From Streptomyces cupreus (GTDB lineage Bacteria; Actinomycetota; Actinomycetes; Streptomycetales; Streptomycetaceae): DNA of 64,000 nucleotides. The position numbers and the translations under genes are program-made. The stretch is taken from the NCBI RefSeq assembly GCF_014257025.1, contig NZ_JACMSF010000002.1:298656-362655 (forward strand). Direction: 5' to 3'. Positions 13,049-21,112 of this stretch are shown here, in pieces. Numbering within the stretch: the stretch's first letter is position 1; each line of letters opens with the position of its first letter. The notes under the pieces were generated by a model. It did no database searches. It saw only the letters and a program-made list of their open reading frames with translations, and was not told the DNA's origin.

Positions 13049-14431
13049 TCAGGGCCGGCGGCGGGGTGCGGCCGTACGTCCGACCGTCGCGGCCAGCTTG
13101 CGCAGCCGCCGCCAGTCCAGGCGGGGTTCGCGTCGGGCGAGCCCCGGCCGCTTGCGGGGCACGCGGACGCTGAGCGCGCCGGGCGCGATGCGGCAGCGCA
13201 CCGGCGAGGGCAGCACCAGCGCCTCGCCGTCGAGGCCCACCTCGACCTCCGGCCGGTCGGACTCGACGACGACCTCGGCGGCGGTGTGGACGGTCAGCGC
13301 GGCCGGGGCCGGATCGAGCAGCAGCGCGGCGGCCTCGGCGGCTCTCTCCACCCGTATCCCGAGGACGCCGAGCACGCCTGTGTCGAGCCGGTCGCGCCGC
13401 CCGACCCCGAAGGGATCGCCGGTCCGGTAGGGGTTGTTGCTCACCAGCACGGCCTGCGGGGCATCGAGGGTGACCGCTCCCGCGCGGGCGGTCAGCCGCG
13501 GCCCCTGCCGGCCGGCGAGCAGATCGGGCAGCAGCTCAAGACTGGTGCCGAGCTTGTCGTCGCGGTACGAGGGGCTCTGCACGATCGCCGCGTACGCGCC
13601 GAAGGAGGCGTTGTTCACGAACGGCAGGTCACCGGCGAAACCGAGGTCCACCCGGAGTTCGACGCCGTCGGTCAGCGCGTCGAGACAGGCGGCGGGGTCG
13701 TCGCGGTCCAGGCCCAGGTCCAGCGCGAAGTGGTTGCGGGTACCGGCGCTGATCACCAGGAACGGGATCCCGTGCCCGGCGGCGACGGCCGCGACCAGCG
13801 CCTGGGTGCCGTCGCCGCCCGCGGCCCCGAGCAGATCGGCACCGTCGGCGACGGCGGCCTCGGCGAGCGCGGTCACGTCCTGCGGGCGCTCGGGATCGAG
13901 TACGACGACCCGGGCGCCGAGCCGCTCGGCCCGCTCCACCAGGCCGTACCGGACGACCTTCCCGCCACCGGAGCGCGGGTTCATGATCAGGAACGGCCGC
14001 TTCGGCGGGGGACAGCGGCGCTCCTTCACCCGGTAGGACCCGGTACCGCGCAGCGCGTACCGGCCGCACCAGACGGCGAGGCCCCACAGCGCCAACGACA
14101 GCGGAAGTGCCCAGAAGACGGTGGCGGCGAACAGGGCGACGACACACGCGGGGACGGCCAGGGCCACCAGCGCCGCCACCCACCGCAACGGCCCCCGCAG
14201 ACTCACCGTCCACCACACCGCGACGGCGGTGACGACCAGCCCCACGGCGCCGCCGACGAGCATGAGCACGCCGTCGAGGCCGCCGTAACCGAGCGGGACG
14301 AGCAGCGCGAGCCCGGCCGCCGCCAGCGCCACCCGCGCCGCCCACCGCTGTGCGCGATAGCTCCGCCCGCTCACGTCGTCGATCACGCGGTCATCGTAGG
14401 GGTGGGCGCCCCGGCGTGCGGCAGGGGTCAT
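13049..14431 (-). CDS. Diacylglycerol kinase-like (DAGK_cat/YegS family) membrane-anchored lipid kinase
   Basis: A 460-aa protein whose N-terminal 110 residues hold four hydrophobic segments, followed by a DAGK/sphingosine-kinase-type catalytic domain from about 145. Motifs are FLIMNPRSGGGKV (nucleotide-binding start), GAAGGDGTQALVAAVAAG (the GGDGT phosphate loop) and VISAGTRNHFALDLGL. Such enzymes phosphorylate lipid or isoprenoid alcohols; the substrate here is unknown. The stop abuts the convergent beta-galactosidase stop with no spacer. The ATG at 14431 lacks a clear ribosome-binding site, and an internal GTG about 15 codons later is a possible alternative start. Confidence 0.85.
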   Translation of the reverse strand: MTPAARRGAHPYDDRVIDDVSGRSYRAQRWAARVALAAAGLALLVPLGYGGLDGVLMLVGGAVGLVVTAVAVWWTVSLRGPLRWVAALVALAVPACVVALFAATVFWALPLSLALWGLAVWCGRYALRGTGSYRVKERRCPPPKRPFLIMNPRSGGGKVVRYGLVERAERLGARVVVLDPERPQDVTALAEAAVADGADLLGAAGGDGTQALVAAVAAGHGIPFLVISAGTRNHFALDLGLDRDDPAACLDALTDGVELRVDLGFAGDLPFVNNASFGAYAAIVQSPSYRDDKLGTSLELLPDLLAGRQGPRLTARAGAVTLDAPQAVLVSNNPYRTGDPFGVGRRDRLDTGVLGVLGIRVERAAEAAALLLDPAPAALTVHTAAEVVVESDRPEVEVGLDGEALVLPSPVRCRIAPGALSVRVPRKRPGLARREPRLDWRRLRKLAATVGRTAAPRRRP

Positions 14432-14631
14432 TGACGGGGCGCGAAGCCTGGTCTCACGCGGAGCATCGGCGGTTCCGGCTGCGGGTCACTTGCCCCGTGT
14501 GAGCCGCCGTCCGCACCGGCGGGCCGCACATCCGCACCCCCTGTATGTGTACGCACATCCGACTTGTCCGATTCTCTCCTGGCGCGCACGCTGGAACGGT
14601 GAGTCGCCTCACCGGCGCGAATTGACCCAGA

Positions 14632-17061
14632 ATGAGCACGACAATGACCACTGTTGATCAGAAAAGCGATCACTATGGGTGGTCAACCGATGCCGCGACA
14701 GCCACCATCAGCCTGGAAGGCGTCGTCATGGGGTGGAGTGAGGGCGCTCGGCGGATGCTGGGCCACTCGCCTCCGGACATCGTGGGACGTGCCGTGACCG
14801 ACCTCCTCGCGGGGCCGGAACCACCCGCCGGATTCCTCCCGCTCGGCTCCCGGGAGTGGAGCGGCACGGCGGTGCTCCGGCACCGGGACGGCCATCCCGT
14901 CGAGTTCACCCTGCTCGTCGATCCCCTGTTGGGCGGCGACGGCGCGGCCCAGGGGTTCGTCGTGACCGCCATGACCGGCCGACCTGCCGAGTCGGAGCCG
15001 GACCGGCGGCTGCGGGAGTGGGCCTTCGCCCAGTCCTCGATCGCACTGTCGGCCTATCCGGCCTCGACGAGTCCGGGCGCGGGCGCAGCGGACTCGGCCT
15101 CGCCGGGCTCACGGCAGCCGCACGCGGTCGCGGAAGGCGACGAGCAGGCCCCGACGGCCACGGACGAAGGCTTCCTGCGCTGCGTCCGCCGGGTCGCCGA
15201 GGATGCCCGGCCGATGCGGTACGAACACTTCGCCCCGGCCCCGCCGACCGCCTCCGCCCGCCAGCGCACCTGGATCGTCGAGCTGTGGCCCGTCCGGGAC
15301 CCGGATACCGGCGAGGTGGTCGGGGTCGGCACCGCGGCGTTCGACAGCAGCGAGCACCACTCGGCCCGTCAACGGCTGGCGTTGCTGAACGAGGCGGGCA
15401 CCCGCGTCGGGACGACGCTGAACGTGACGCGCACCGCCCAGGAGCTCGCCGATCTGGCCGTCCCCCGGCTCGCCGACTTCGTGAGCGTGGATCTTCTCGA
15501 CTCGGTGATGTGCGGCGAGGAGCCGACCCCCGGGCCGGTCGACGCCGACGTGGTGCTGCGCCGGGTCGCGCAGCAGTTCTCCGCCGAGGGCGCGGCCGAG
15601 ACGGCCGTCGATCTCGGCGAGACCGATGCCTACCCCTCGTTCTCGCCGCCCGCCCGCTCGCTGGTCAGCGGGCAGCCGGTGCTCAGCGGAGCGGACGATC
15701 CGGACTTCGTCCGCTGGATCAGCCAGGACGCGGCCCGGTCCGCCCTGGCGCGGAAGTACGGGTATCACTCGATCATTGCCACCCCGTTGCGGGCCCGGGG
15801 CACCACCCTCGGAGTGGCGGTCTTCCTCCGTACCGACGGCTCCGAGCCCTTCCAACAGGACGACCTGATCGTCGCCGAGGAACTCGCCGGCCGGGCCGCC
15901 GTCGGCGTGGACAACGCCCGCCGCTACACCCGCGAGCGAACCAACGCGCTCACCCTCCAGCGCAGTCTGCTGCCCCGCGACCTGCCCAAGCAGGCGGCCG
16001 TCGAGGCGGTGTACCGGTACCTGCCGGCCGGTACGGGCGCCGGAGTGGGCGGCGACTGGTTCGACGTCGTGCCCCTGTCGGGCACCCGGGTGGCCCTGGT
16101 CGTCGGCGACGTGGTCGGGCACGGCATCCACGCCTCGGCCACCATGGGGCGGCTGCGCACCGCCGTACGCACCCTCGCCGACGTGGACCTGCCGCCGGAC
16201 GAGCTCCTCACCCACCTCGACGACCTGGTCATTCACCTGACCTCGGACGACGACACCGTGGACAGCCGCTTCCGGGACGACACCGGTGAGATCGGCGCGA
16301 CCTGCCTGTACGCCGTCTACGATCCGGTCTCCCGCGTCTGCACCATGGCCAGCGCGGGACACATCCCGCCCGCCGTGCTGCTGCCCGACGGCACGGTCAG
16401 CGTGGTCCGTCTCACTCCCGGTCCGCTGCTGGGCGTCGGCGGTCTGCCCTTCGAGGCCACCGAGCTGGAGCTGCCCGAGGGCAGTCTGCTCGCCTTCTGC
16501 ACCGACGGCCTGATCGAGGCCCGCGACCGCGACATCACCCTGGGCCTGGAGCGGCTCTGCGAGGCCCTGGCCTCTCCCGTTCCCTCACTGGAGGTGACCT
16601 GCGACGCCATCCTCAAGGCCCTGCTGTCCGACAGCCCCGCCGACGACGTGGCCCTCCTGCTCGCCCGCACCCGGGCGCTGCACGCCGACCAGGTCGCCGC
16701 CTGGGCACTGCCGTCCGACCCGGCGATCGTGGCCGACGCCCGGGCCCAGGCCTCGCGGCAGCTGGCGCTCTGGGGGCTGGAGGACGCGGCGTTCGTCACC
16801 GAGCTGGTGGTGAGCGAGCTGGTCACCAACGCCATCCGCTACGGAGCCGTACCGATCGGACTGAGGCTGATCCGGGACCGGACCCTGATCTGCGAGGTGT
16901 CCGACGCCAGCAGCACGGCGCCCCATCTGCGCCGGGCCCGCACGTACGACGAGGGCGGGCGGGGCCTGCACATGGTCGCCCAGCTCACCCAGGGCTGGGG
17001 GACCCGCCAGACAGCCACCGGGAAGACCATCTGGGCCGAACAACCCCTCCCCGTCAGCTGA
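14632..17061 (+). CDS. PAS-GAF-SpoIIE phosphatase-HATPase signalling protein
   Basis: An 809-aa cytosolic multi-domain regulator. In order: a PAS domain (about 20-110, AGPEPPAGFLPLG, VEFTLLVDPLLG), a second PAS-like region (about 120-245), a GAF domain (about 255-430), a PP2C/SpoIIE phosphatase (about 445-665) and an RsbW-like ATPase (about 690-805). Phosphatase metal ligands are in GGDWFDVV (near 472), VVGDVVGHG and FCTDGLIEARDRD. The ATPase keeps the N box SELVTNAIRYG (near 726) and GGRGLHMV. Such fusions control partner-switching anti-anti-sigma cascades. It is followed after two bases by the LacI-type sensor gene, so the pair is co-translated. A second ATG at 14644 is an equally possible start. 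Confidence 0.9.
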   Translation: MSTTMTTVDQKSDHYGWSTDAATATISLEGVVMGWSEGARRMLGHSPPDIVGRAVTDLLAGPEPPAGFLPLGSREWSGTAVLRHRDGHPVEFTLLVDPLLGGDGAAQGFVVTAMTGRPAESEPDRRLREWAFAQSSIALSAYPASTSPGAGAADSASPGSRQPHAVAEGDEQAPTATDEGFLRCVRRVAEDARPMRYEHFAPAPPTASARQRTWIVELWPVRDPDTGEVVGVGTAAFDSSEHHSARQRLALLNEAGTRVGTTLNVTRTAQELADLAVPRLADFVSVDLLDSVMCGEEPTPGPVDADVVLRRVAQQFSAEGAAETAVDLGETDAYPSFSPPARSLVSGQPVLSGADDPDFVRWISQDAARSALARKYGYHSIIATPLRARGTTLGVAVFLRTDGSEPFQQDDLIVAEELAGRAAVGVDNARRYTRERTNALTLQRSLLPRDLPKQAAVEAVYRYLPAGTGAGVGGDWFDVVPLSGTRVALVVGDVVGHGIHASATMGRLRTAVRTLADVDLPPDELLTHLDDLVIHLTSDDDTVDSRFRDDTGEIGATCLYAVYDPVSRVCTMASAGHIPPAVLLPDGTVSVVRLTPGPLLGVGGLPFEATELELPEGSLLAFCTDGLIEARDRDITLGLERLCEALASPVPSLEVTCDAILKALLSDSPADDVALLLARTRALHADQVAAWALPSDPAIVADARAQASRQLALWGLEDAAFVTELVVSELVTNAIRYGAVPIGLRLIRDRTLICEVSDASSTAPHLRRARTYDEGGRGLHMVAQLTQGWGTRQTATGKTIWAEQPLPVS

Positions 17062-17063
17062 CC

Positions 17064-18026
17064 ATGACCGAGCACAGGGACGAGCCGACGACAGCGTCCC
17101 CCGCTGGCAGGACGCACACACTCGGGCTGCTCTATCCGCCGGCCGGACGCAACCAGGTCTACACCACCATGCAGCTCGCCTTCATCGGCGGAGTGGCCGA
17201 GTCCGCCACGAGACACGGCTACGACCTGCTGCTCTCTCCTGCCGCCACGGACGACGACCCCTCGTTCCGGCGCATGGTCGGCGAGGAGCCGGCGTACGGA
17301 GGTCCTCGCGTGGACGGCGTGATCGTCATGGAGATCCGCCGGGAGGACGACCGCGTCGAGCACCTGGCCGCCACCGGCTTCCCCTTCGTCGCCATCGGCC
17401 GCAACCACCGGGCCGACGCGGTCGGCTGGGTCGATCTGGACTTCGCCGGCCTGGCGAGCGGCTGCGTGCGGCATCTCGCAGACCTCGGCCACCGCGGGAT
17501 CGTCTTCGTGAACCGTTCTGAGCAGCTGTTCGACAGCGGCTACGGCTTCGCCCGGCTCGGCGACGAGGGCTACACCGAGGCGATGACCCAGCTCGGGCTC
17601 GTGCCGCGCGCCTACCTCTGCGGCGACGACCTCGCCTCCGGTGAGGAGGTCGTCGAGCGGATCCTGCTGGACGACCCGATGACCACCTCCATGGTCACCC
17701 AGAACGAGGCGGCCCTGGAGGGCGTCTACCGCGGTCTGACCCGGCACGGCCGCAGCGTGCCGCGCGACTTCTCGGTCGTCGGCGTGGCGGCCAGCCCCTG
17801 GGCCGAGCAGGTGAGTCCGCAGCTCACCGCCGCCGAGATACCCACCAAGGAGATGACCCGGGCCGCCGTCGAGCTGATGGTGGAACGCCTGCGCAAGCCA
17901 GGGGCGCCTCCCCGGCACGTCCTGCTCAGACCCCTGATCACGCTGCGCGCCAGCACCGGTCCCTGCCGTTCGGTGCCCGGATCGGAACCCGAGCCCGAGT
18001 TCCCGGAATTCGACATCGATTTCTGA
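17064..18026 (+). CDS. LacI-type periplasmic-binding-fold sensor protein lacking the HTH domain
   Basis: 320 aa. The two-lobed ligand-binding core of LacI/GalR regulators is clear: HTLGLLYPPAG starts the first lobe at about residue 19, then VDGVIVMEI, FPFVAIGRN, VDLDFAGLASGCVRHLADLGHRGIVF and VPRDFSVVGVAASPWAEQVSPQLT. In LacI proteins this core is preceded by a roughly 60-residue HTH and hinge. Here only 18 non-homologous residues precede it, and the DNA upstream encodes the normal C-terminus of the phosphatase in another frame. The protein therefore should not bind DNA as LacI proteins do. Its position, two bases after the phosphatase gene and 64 bases before a sugar ABC operon, suggests it relays sugar status, perhaps by protein contact; this is inference. 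Confidence 0.8.
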   Translation: MTEHRDEPTTASPAGRTHTLGLLYPPAGRNQVYTTMQLAFIGGVAESATRHGYDLLLSPAATDDDPSFRRMVGEEPAYGGPRVDGVIVMEIRREDDRVEHLAATGFPFVAIGRNHRADAVGWVDLDFAGLASGCVRHLADLGHRGIVFVNRSEQLFDSGYGFARLGDEGYTEAMTQLGLVPRAYLCGDDLASGEEVVERILLDDPMTTSMVTQNEAALEGVYRGLTRHGRSVPRDFSVVGVAASPWAEQVSPQLTAAEIPTKEMTRAAVELMVERLRKPGAPPRHVLLRPLITLRASTGPCRSVPGSEPEPEFPEFDIDF

Positions 18027-18090
18027 TACGCCGTACTTCGGATACGTCGCTTTCTCGCTCTTTATCCGATACGTCCTCCTGGAGGGGAAC

Positions 18091-19323
18091 ATGTCGCACA
18101 AGGTCGACCGCCGCGGCTTCCTGCGCACCGCGGGCGCGGGAGCGGCTGCCCTCGGCCTCGGCGGGTCCCTGGCTTCCTGCGGGTCCGACGAGACGGACAC
18201 GGTCACCCTCACCTGGTGGGACTACTTCACGCTGGACAACTTCCAGCCCGGAATGAACCGCCTCATCAAGGACATCGAGGCGGGCGTCCCGAACGTGAGG
18301 ATCGAGCGGCGGACCTTCCCCTTCGCGGAGCTCGACCGGCAGATCACCCTGGGCGCGATCTCCGGCGACCTGCCGGACATCGCCATCGTCGACAACGTCG
18401 CCATGAACACTCTGGGCGGCGGCGGCCTGCTGGCCGACCTCACCGACCGGGTGGAGCAGTGGGGCCAGGCCGATCAGTACTACAAGGGCCCGTGGGAGGG
18501 CTGCCAGGTCGCCGGGAAGACCCTGGGCATCCCCAACAACAGCAACTGTCTCGCCCTCTACTGCAACATCCGCATGCTCGACCAAGCCGGCGTGGAACCC
18601 CCCACCACCTGGGACGAGTTGGCGTCCGCGGCCCAGAGGCTGACCAGTGGGGACCGGTTCGGCCTGGCGCTCAGCGCGATCAAGACCGAGGAGGGCGTGT
18701 TCCAGTTCCTGCCGTTCCTGTGGCAGGCGGGCGGCGACCTGGACACCTTCGCCACGGACGGCGCGACGGCCCTGTCGTTCATCGAGGACCTGGTCCGCAA
18801 GGGCTCCCTGTCCGAGCAGTGCGTGGGCTGGACCCAGCAGGACGTCAACACGCGGTTCCTCAACCAGCGCGCCGCCCTGCAGATCAACGGCCCATGGCAG
18901 ATCCCCACCCTCAAGAAGGCGGACTTCGACTGGGTCGTCGTCCCCCTGCCCCGCGACAAGGAAGCCGCCACCTGTCTCGGCGGGGAGAACTGGGTCGTGA
19001 TGGCCCAGAGCGAGCACCTCGACAAGGCGTGGGAAGTCCTGGAGTACACCCAGCGACCGTCTGTTCTCGTGCCCTACCTGACGTCGTTCGGCGAGCTCCC
19101 CGCGCGCAAGGACCTCGCCGACGAGGGCACCTGGGCGTCCGACCCGGCCCTGCGGCTGTTCCTCAGCCAGCTACCGCTCGCCCGCCCGCGTCAGTACGGA
19201 GAGCACTACGCCGACGCCTCGCAGGCCATCGCGGAGGCGGAGCAGGCCGTCCTCACCGGTTCCGCGTCGCCCTCGGCCGCGGCGAGGACCGCGGCAACGA
19301 AGATCAACAAGGCGCTGGGTTGA
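18091..19323 (+). CDS. Sugar ABC transporter substrate-binding lipoprotein
   Basis: A 410-aa extracellular solute-binding protein of the family-1 (MalE/UgpB) type. The N-terminus combines a Tat-like RRGFLR with a lipobox LASC (Cys about residue 30), so it is an exported lipoprotein on the outer face of the membrane. TWWDYF at the mature N-terminus and the GGENWVVMAQSEHLDKAWEVLEY segment near 300 are typical. GGAGGGG lies five bases before the ATG. It is the first gene of the transport operon, with the permease starting three bases after its stop. No ATPase gene is present in the operon; a shared MsiK-type ATPase elsewhere is the usual streptomycete solution. Confidence 0.9.
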   Translation: MSHKVDRRGFLRTAGAGAAALGLGGSLASCGSDETDTVTLTWWDYFTLDNFQPGMNRLIKDIEAGVPNVRIERRTFPFAELDRQITLGAISGDLPDIAIVDNVAMNTLGGGGLLADLTDRVEQWGQADQYYKGPWEGCQVAGKTLGIPNNSNCLALYCNIRMLDQAGVEPPTTWDELASAAQRLTSGDRFGLALSAIKTEEGVFQFLPFLWQAGGDLDTFATDGATALSFIEDLVRKGSLSEQCVGWTQQDVNTRFLNQRAALQINGPWQIPTLKKADFDWVVVPLPRDKEAATCLGGENWVVMAQSEHLDKAWEVLEYTQRPSVLVPYLTSFGELPARKDLADEGTWASDPALRLFLSQLPLARPRQYGEHYADASQAIAEAEQAVLTGSASPSAAARTAATKINKALG

Positions 19324-19325
19324 CG

Positions 19326-20240
19326 ATGAGGCACCGCCGCGCCCCGTCCACGCACCGCCGACGCGCCGGCTACCTGTTCTGCCTCCCCGGAATGGCCTTC
19401 CTCGCGCTCTTCCTGGCCTACCCCCTGCTCTACAACATCTGGACGTCCGTCCACGACGTGGAGCTGAGCAGCCTGCTCGGCGGAGCCGAACGGTTCAACG
19501 GCCTCGAGAACTACCGGGCCGTGGTCGACGACGCGGCCTTCTGGCACTCCGTACGCCTCTCACTGATCTTCACCATCGGCTCGCTCGTCCTCCAGTTCAT
19601 CCTCGGCTTCGCGCTGGCCCTGCTCTTCGTCCGCCCGTTCCCGCTCAACGGCCTGCTGCGCTCGCTGCTTCTGGTGGCCTGGCTGCTGCCCCCGGTGGTC
19701 AGCGGCACCCTCTTCCGCTGGCTGCTGGACGCGGAGTCCGGCGCCTACAACGCGCTTCTGCGGGCGGTCGGCCTGGGCTCCCTGTCCCACGACTGGCTCA
19801 CCGACCCGTCCACCTCCTTGGCCGGCGTCGTGTTCGCCAACATCTGGGTCGGCGTGCCCTTCAACATGCTGCTGCTCCTGGTGGGCCTGCACACCATCGA
19901 CCCGCAGCTGTACGAGGCGGCGGCCATCGACGGGGCGGGTGCTTGGCAGCGCTTGCGCCGGATCACGCTGCCGCTGATGCGGCCGGTGTCGGTGACCGTG
20001 CTGCTGCTCGGCCTCATCTACACCTTCAAGGTCTTCGACCTGATCTTCGTGATGACGGGCGGCGGTCCCGTGGACGCCACCCGGGTGCTCTCCCTCTACG
20101 TCTACGAGGTCTTCTTCAAGTTCTTCCGGTTCGGGCAGGGCGCCGCCGCGGGCCTGCTGCTGCTCGTCGTACCGCTGCTCACGGGCGTGTGGTACGTACG
20201 ACGACTGCGCCGGGAGGAACCGGCAGGGGGGTCCGCGTGA
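19326..20240 (+). CDS. Sugar ABC transporter permease 1 (MalF-type)
   Basis: 304 aa with about six membrane helices and the EAA loop EAAAIDGAGAWQRLRRITLPLM (about 198-219), which docks the ATPase. It starts three bases after the lipoprotein stop, and its TGA overlaps the GTG of the next permease (GTGA). It forms the heterodimeric channel with that next protein. Confidence 0.92.
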   Translation: MRHRRAPSTHRRRAGYLFCLPGMAFLALFLAYPLLYNIWTSVHDVELSSLLGGAERFNGLENYRAVVDDAAFWHSVRLSLIFTIGSLVLQFILGFALALLFVRPFPLNGLLRSLLLVAWLLPPVVSGTLFRWLLDAESGAYNALLRAVGLGSLSHDWLTDPSTSLAGVVFANIWVGVPFNMLLLLVGLHTIDPQLYEAAAIDGAGAWQRLRRITLPLMRPVSVTVLLLGLIYTFKVFDLIFVMTGGGPVDATRVLSLYVYEVFFKFFRFGQGAAAGLLLLVVPLLTGVWYVRRLRREEPAGGSA

Positions 20241-21064
20241 AGCCACCCCGCCATCCCTGGCTGCTCACCGCGGTCGCCACCCTGATCACCGCGGCCTTCC
20301 TGCTGCCGGTGTACTGGATGGCCAAGACCAGCCTCACCCCGCCGGACCGGATCCTGACCCCGTCCCCGCAATGGGTGCCCGCACCGCTCACCGGCGAGAA
20401 CTACTCGACGGCACTGGACTACGAGGGGCTTCCGCGGGCGCTGCTCAACAGCCTGGTGATCTCCAGTGGGGTCGTGGCGGTCACCCTGCTGCTGGGCGTC
20501 CCGCTCGCCTACGCCCTGGCCCGGGTCCCGATGCGGGGCTCGGGCGGCATGGTGCTCGCCCTCCTCGTCGCCCAGCTGCCGCCCGCCATCGTGCTGGCGG
20601 CACCCCTGTTCATCCTCGAACGCCGGGCGGGTCTCGACGACACATACGTGGGCCTGATCGCCGCCGACACGACCCTCACGCTTCCCTTCACCGTGATCGT
20701 GCTGCGTCCCGTACTGCGCAGCATCCCGCGTGAACTGGAGGAGGCTGCCCTGGTCGACGGGTGTGGACTGCTCGGCGTACTGCTGCGGGTCGTCCTGCCG
20801 CTCATGGTGCCGGGACTGGTCGCGGCGGCCGGGCTGGCCTTCCTGATCGGCTGGGGCGAGTTCCTCTTCGGCCTCACCCTCGCCGCCGGGCCCGACGTCC
20901 AGCCCGTCACCGTCCTGCTCAACGCGTTCGTCGGCCAGCACGGTACGTCGTGGGGCGCGCTGATGGCCACCGCCACTCTCATCAGCCTTCCGGTGGTCTG
21001 CGTCTTCGCCCTCTTCCAGCGCTTCATCGTCGGCGGGCTCACCGCCGGCAGTGTCCGGGGCTGA
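20237..21064 (+). CDS. Sugar ABC transporter permease 2 (MalG-type)
   Basis: 275 aa with a GTG start overlapping the previous stop by four bases. Five to six membrane helices are visible. The EAA loop is EEAALVDGCGLLGVLLRVVLPLM (about 165-187), and the C-terminus ends QRFIVGGLTAGSVRG, which is conserved in MalG-type subunits. It pairs with the preceding permease. The operon continues 49 bases later with the GH31 enzyme, which would hydrolyse the imported sugar. Confidence 0.92.
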   Translation: MKPPRHPWLLTAVATLITAAFLLPVYWMAKTSLTPPDRILTPSPQWVPAPLTGENYSTALDYEGLPRALLNSLVISSGVVAVTLLLGVPLAYALARVPMRGSGGMVLALLVAQLPPAIVLAAPLFILERRAGLDDTYVGLIAADTTLTLPFTVIVLRPVLRSIPRELEEAALVDGCGLLGVLLRVVLPLMVPGLVAAAGLAFLIGWGEFLFGLTLAAGPDVQPVTVLLNAFVGQHGTSWGALMATATLISLPVVCVFALFQRFIVGGLTAGSVRG

Positions 21065-21112
21065 CGATGCGTCCGCCGAAGAGCGCCATGCCCGAAAGCC
21101 GTCTGGAGAGCC

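Noticed and set aside
18027..18090. Operator made of GGATACGTCG and CCGATACGTCC before the solute-binding protein gene
   Set aside because: The two GATACGTC copies are direct, not inverted, and too short to call; no known repressor site matches and the adjacent regulator lacks an HTH.
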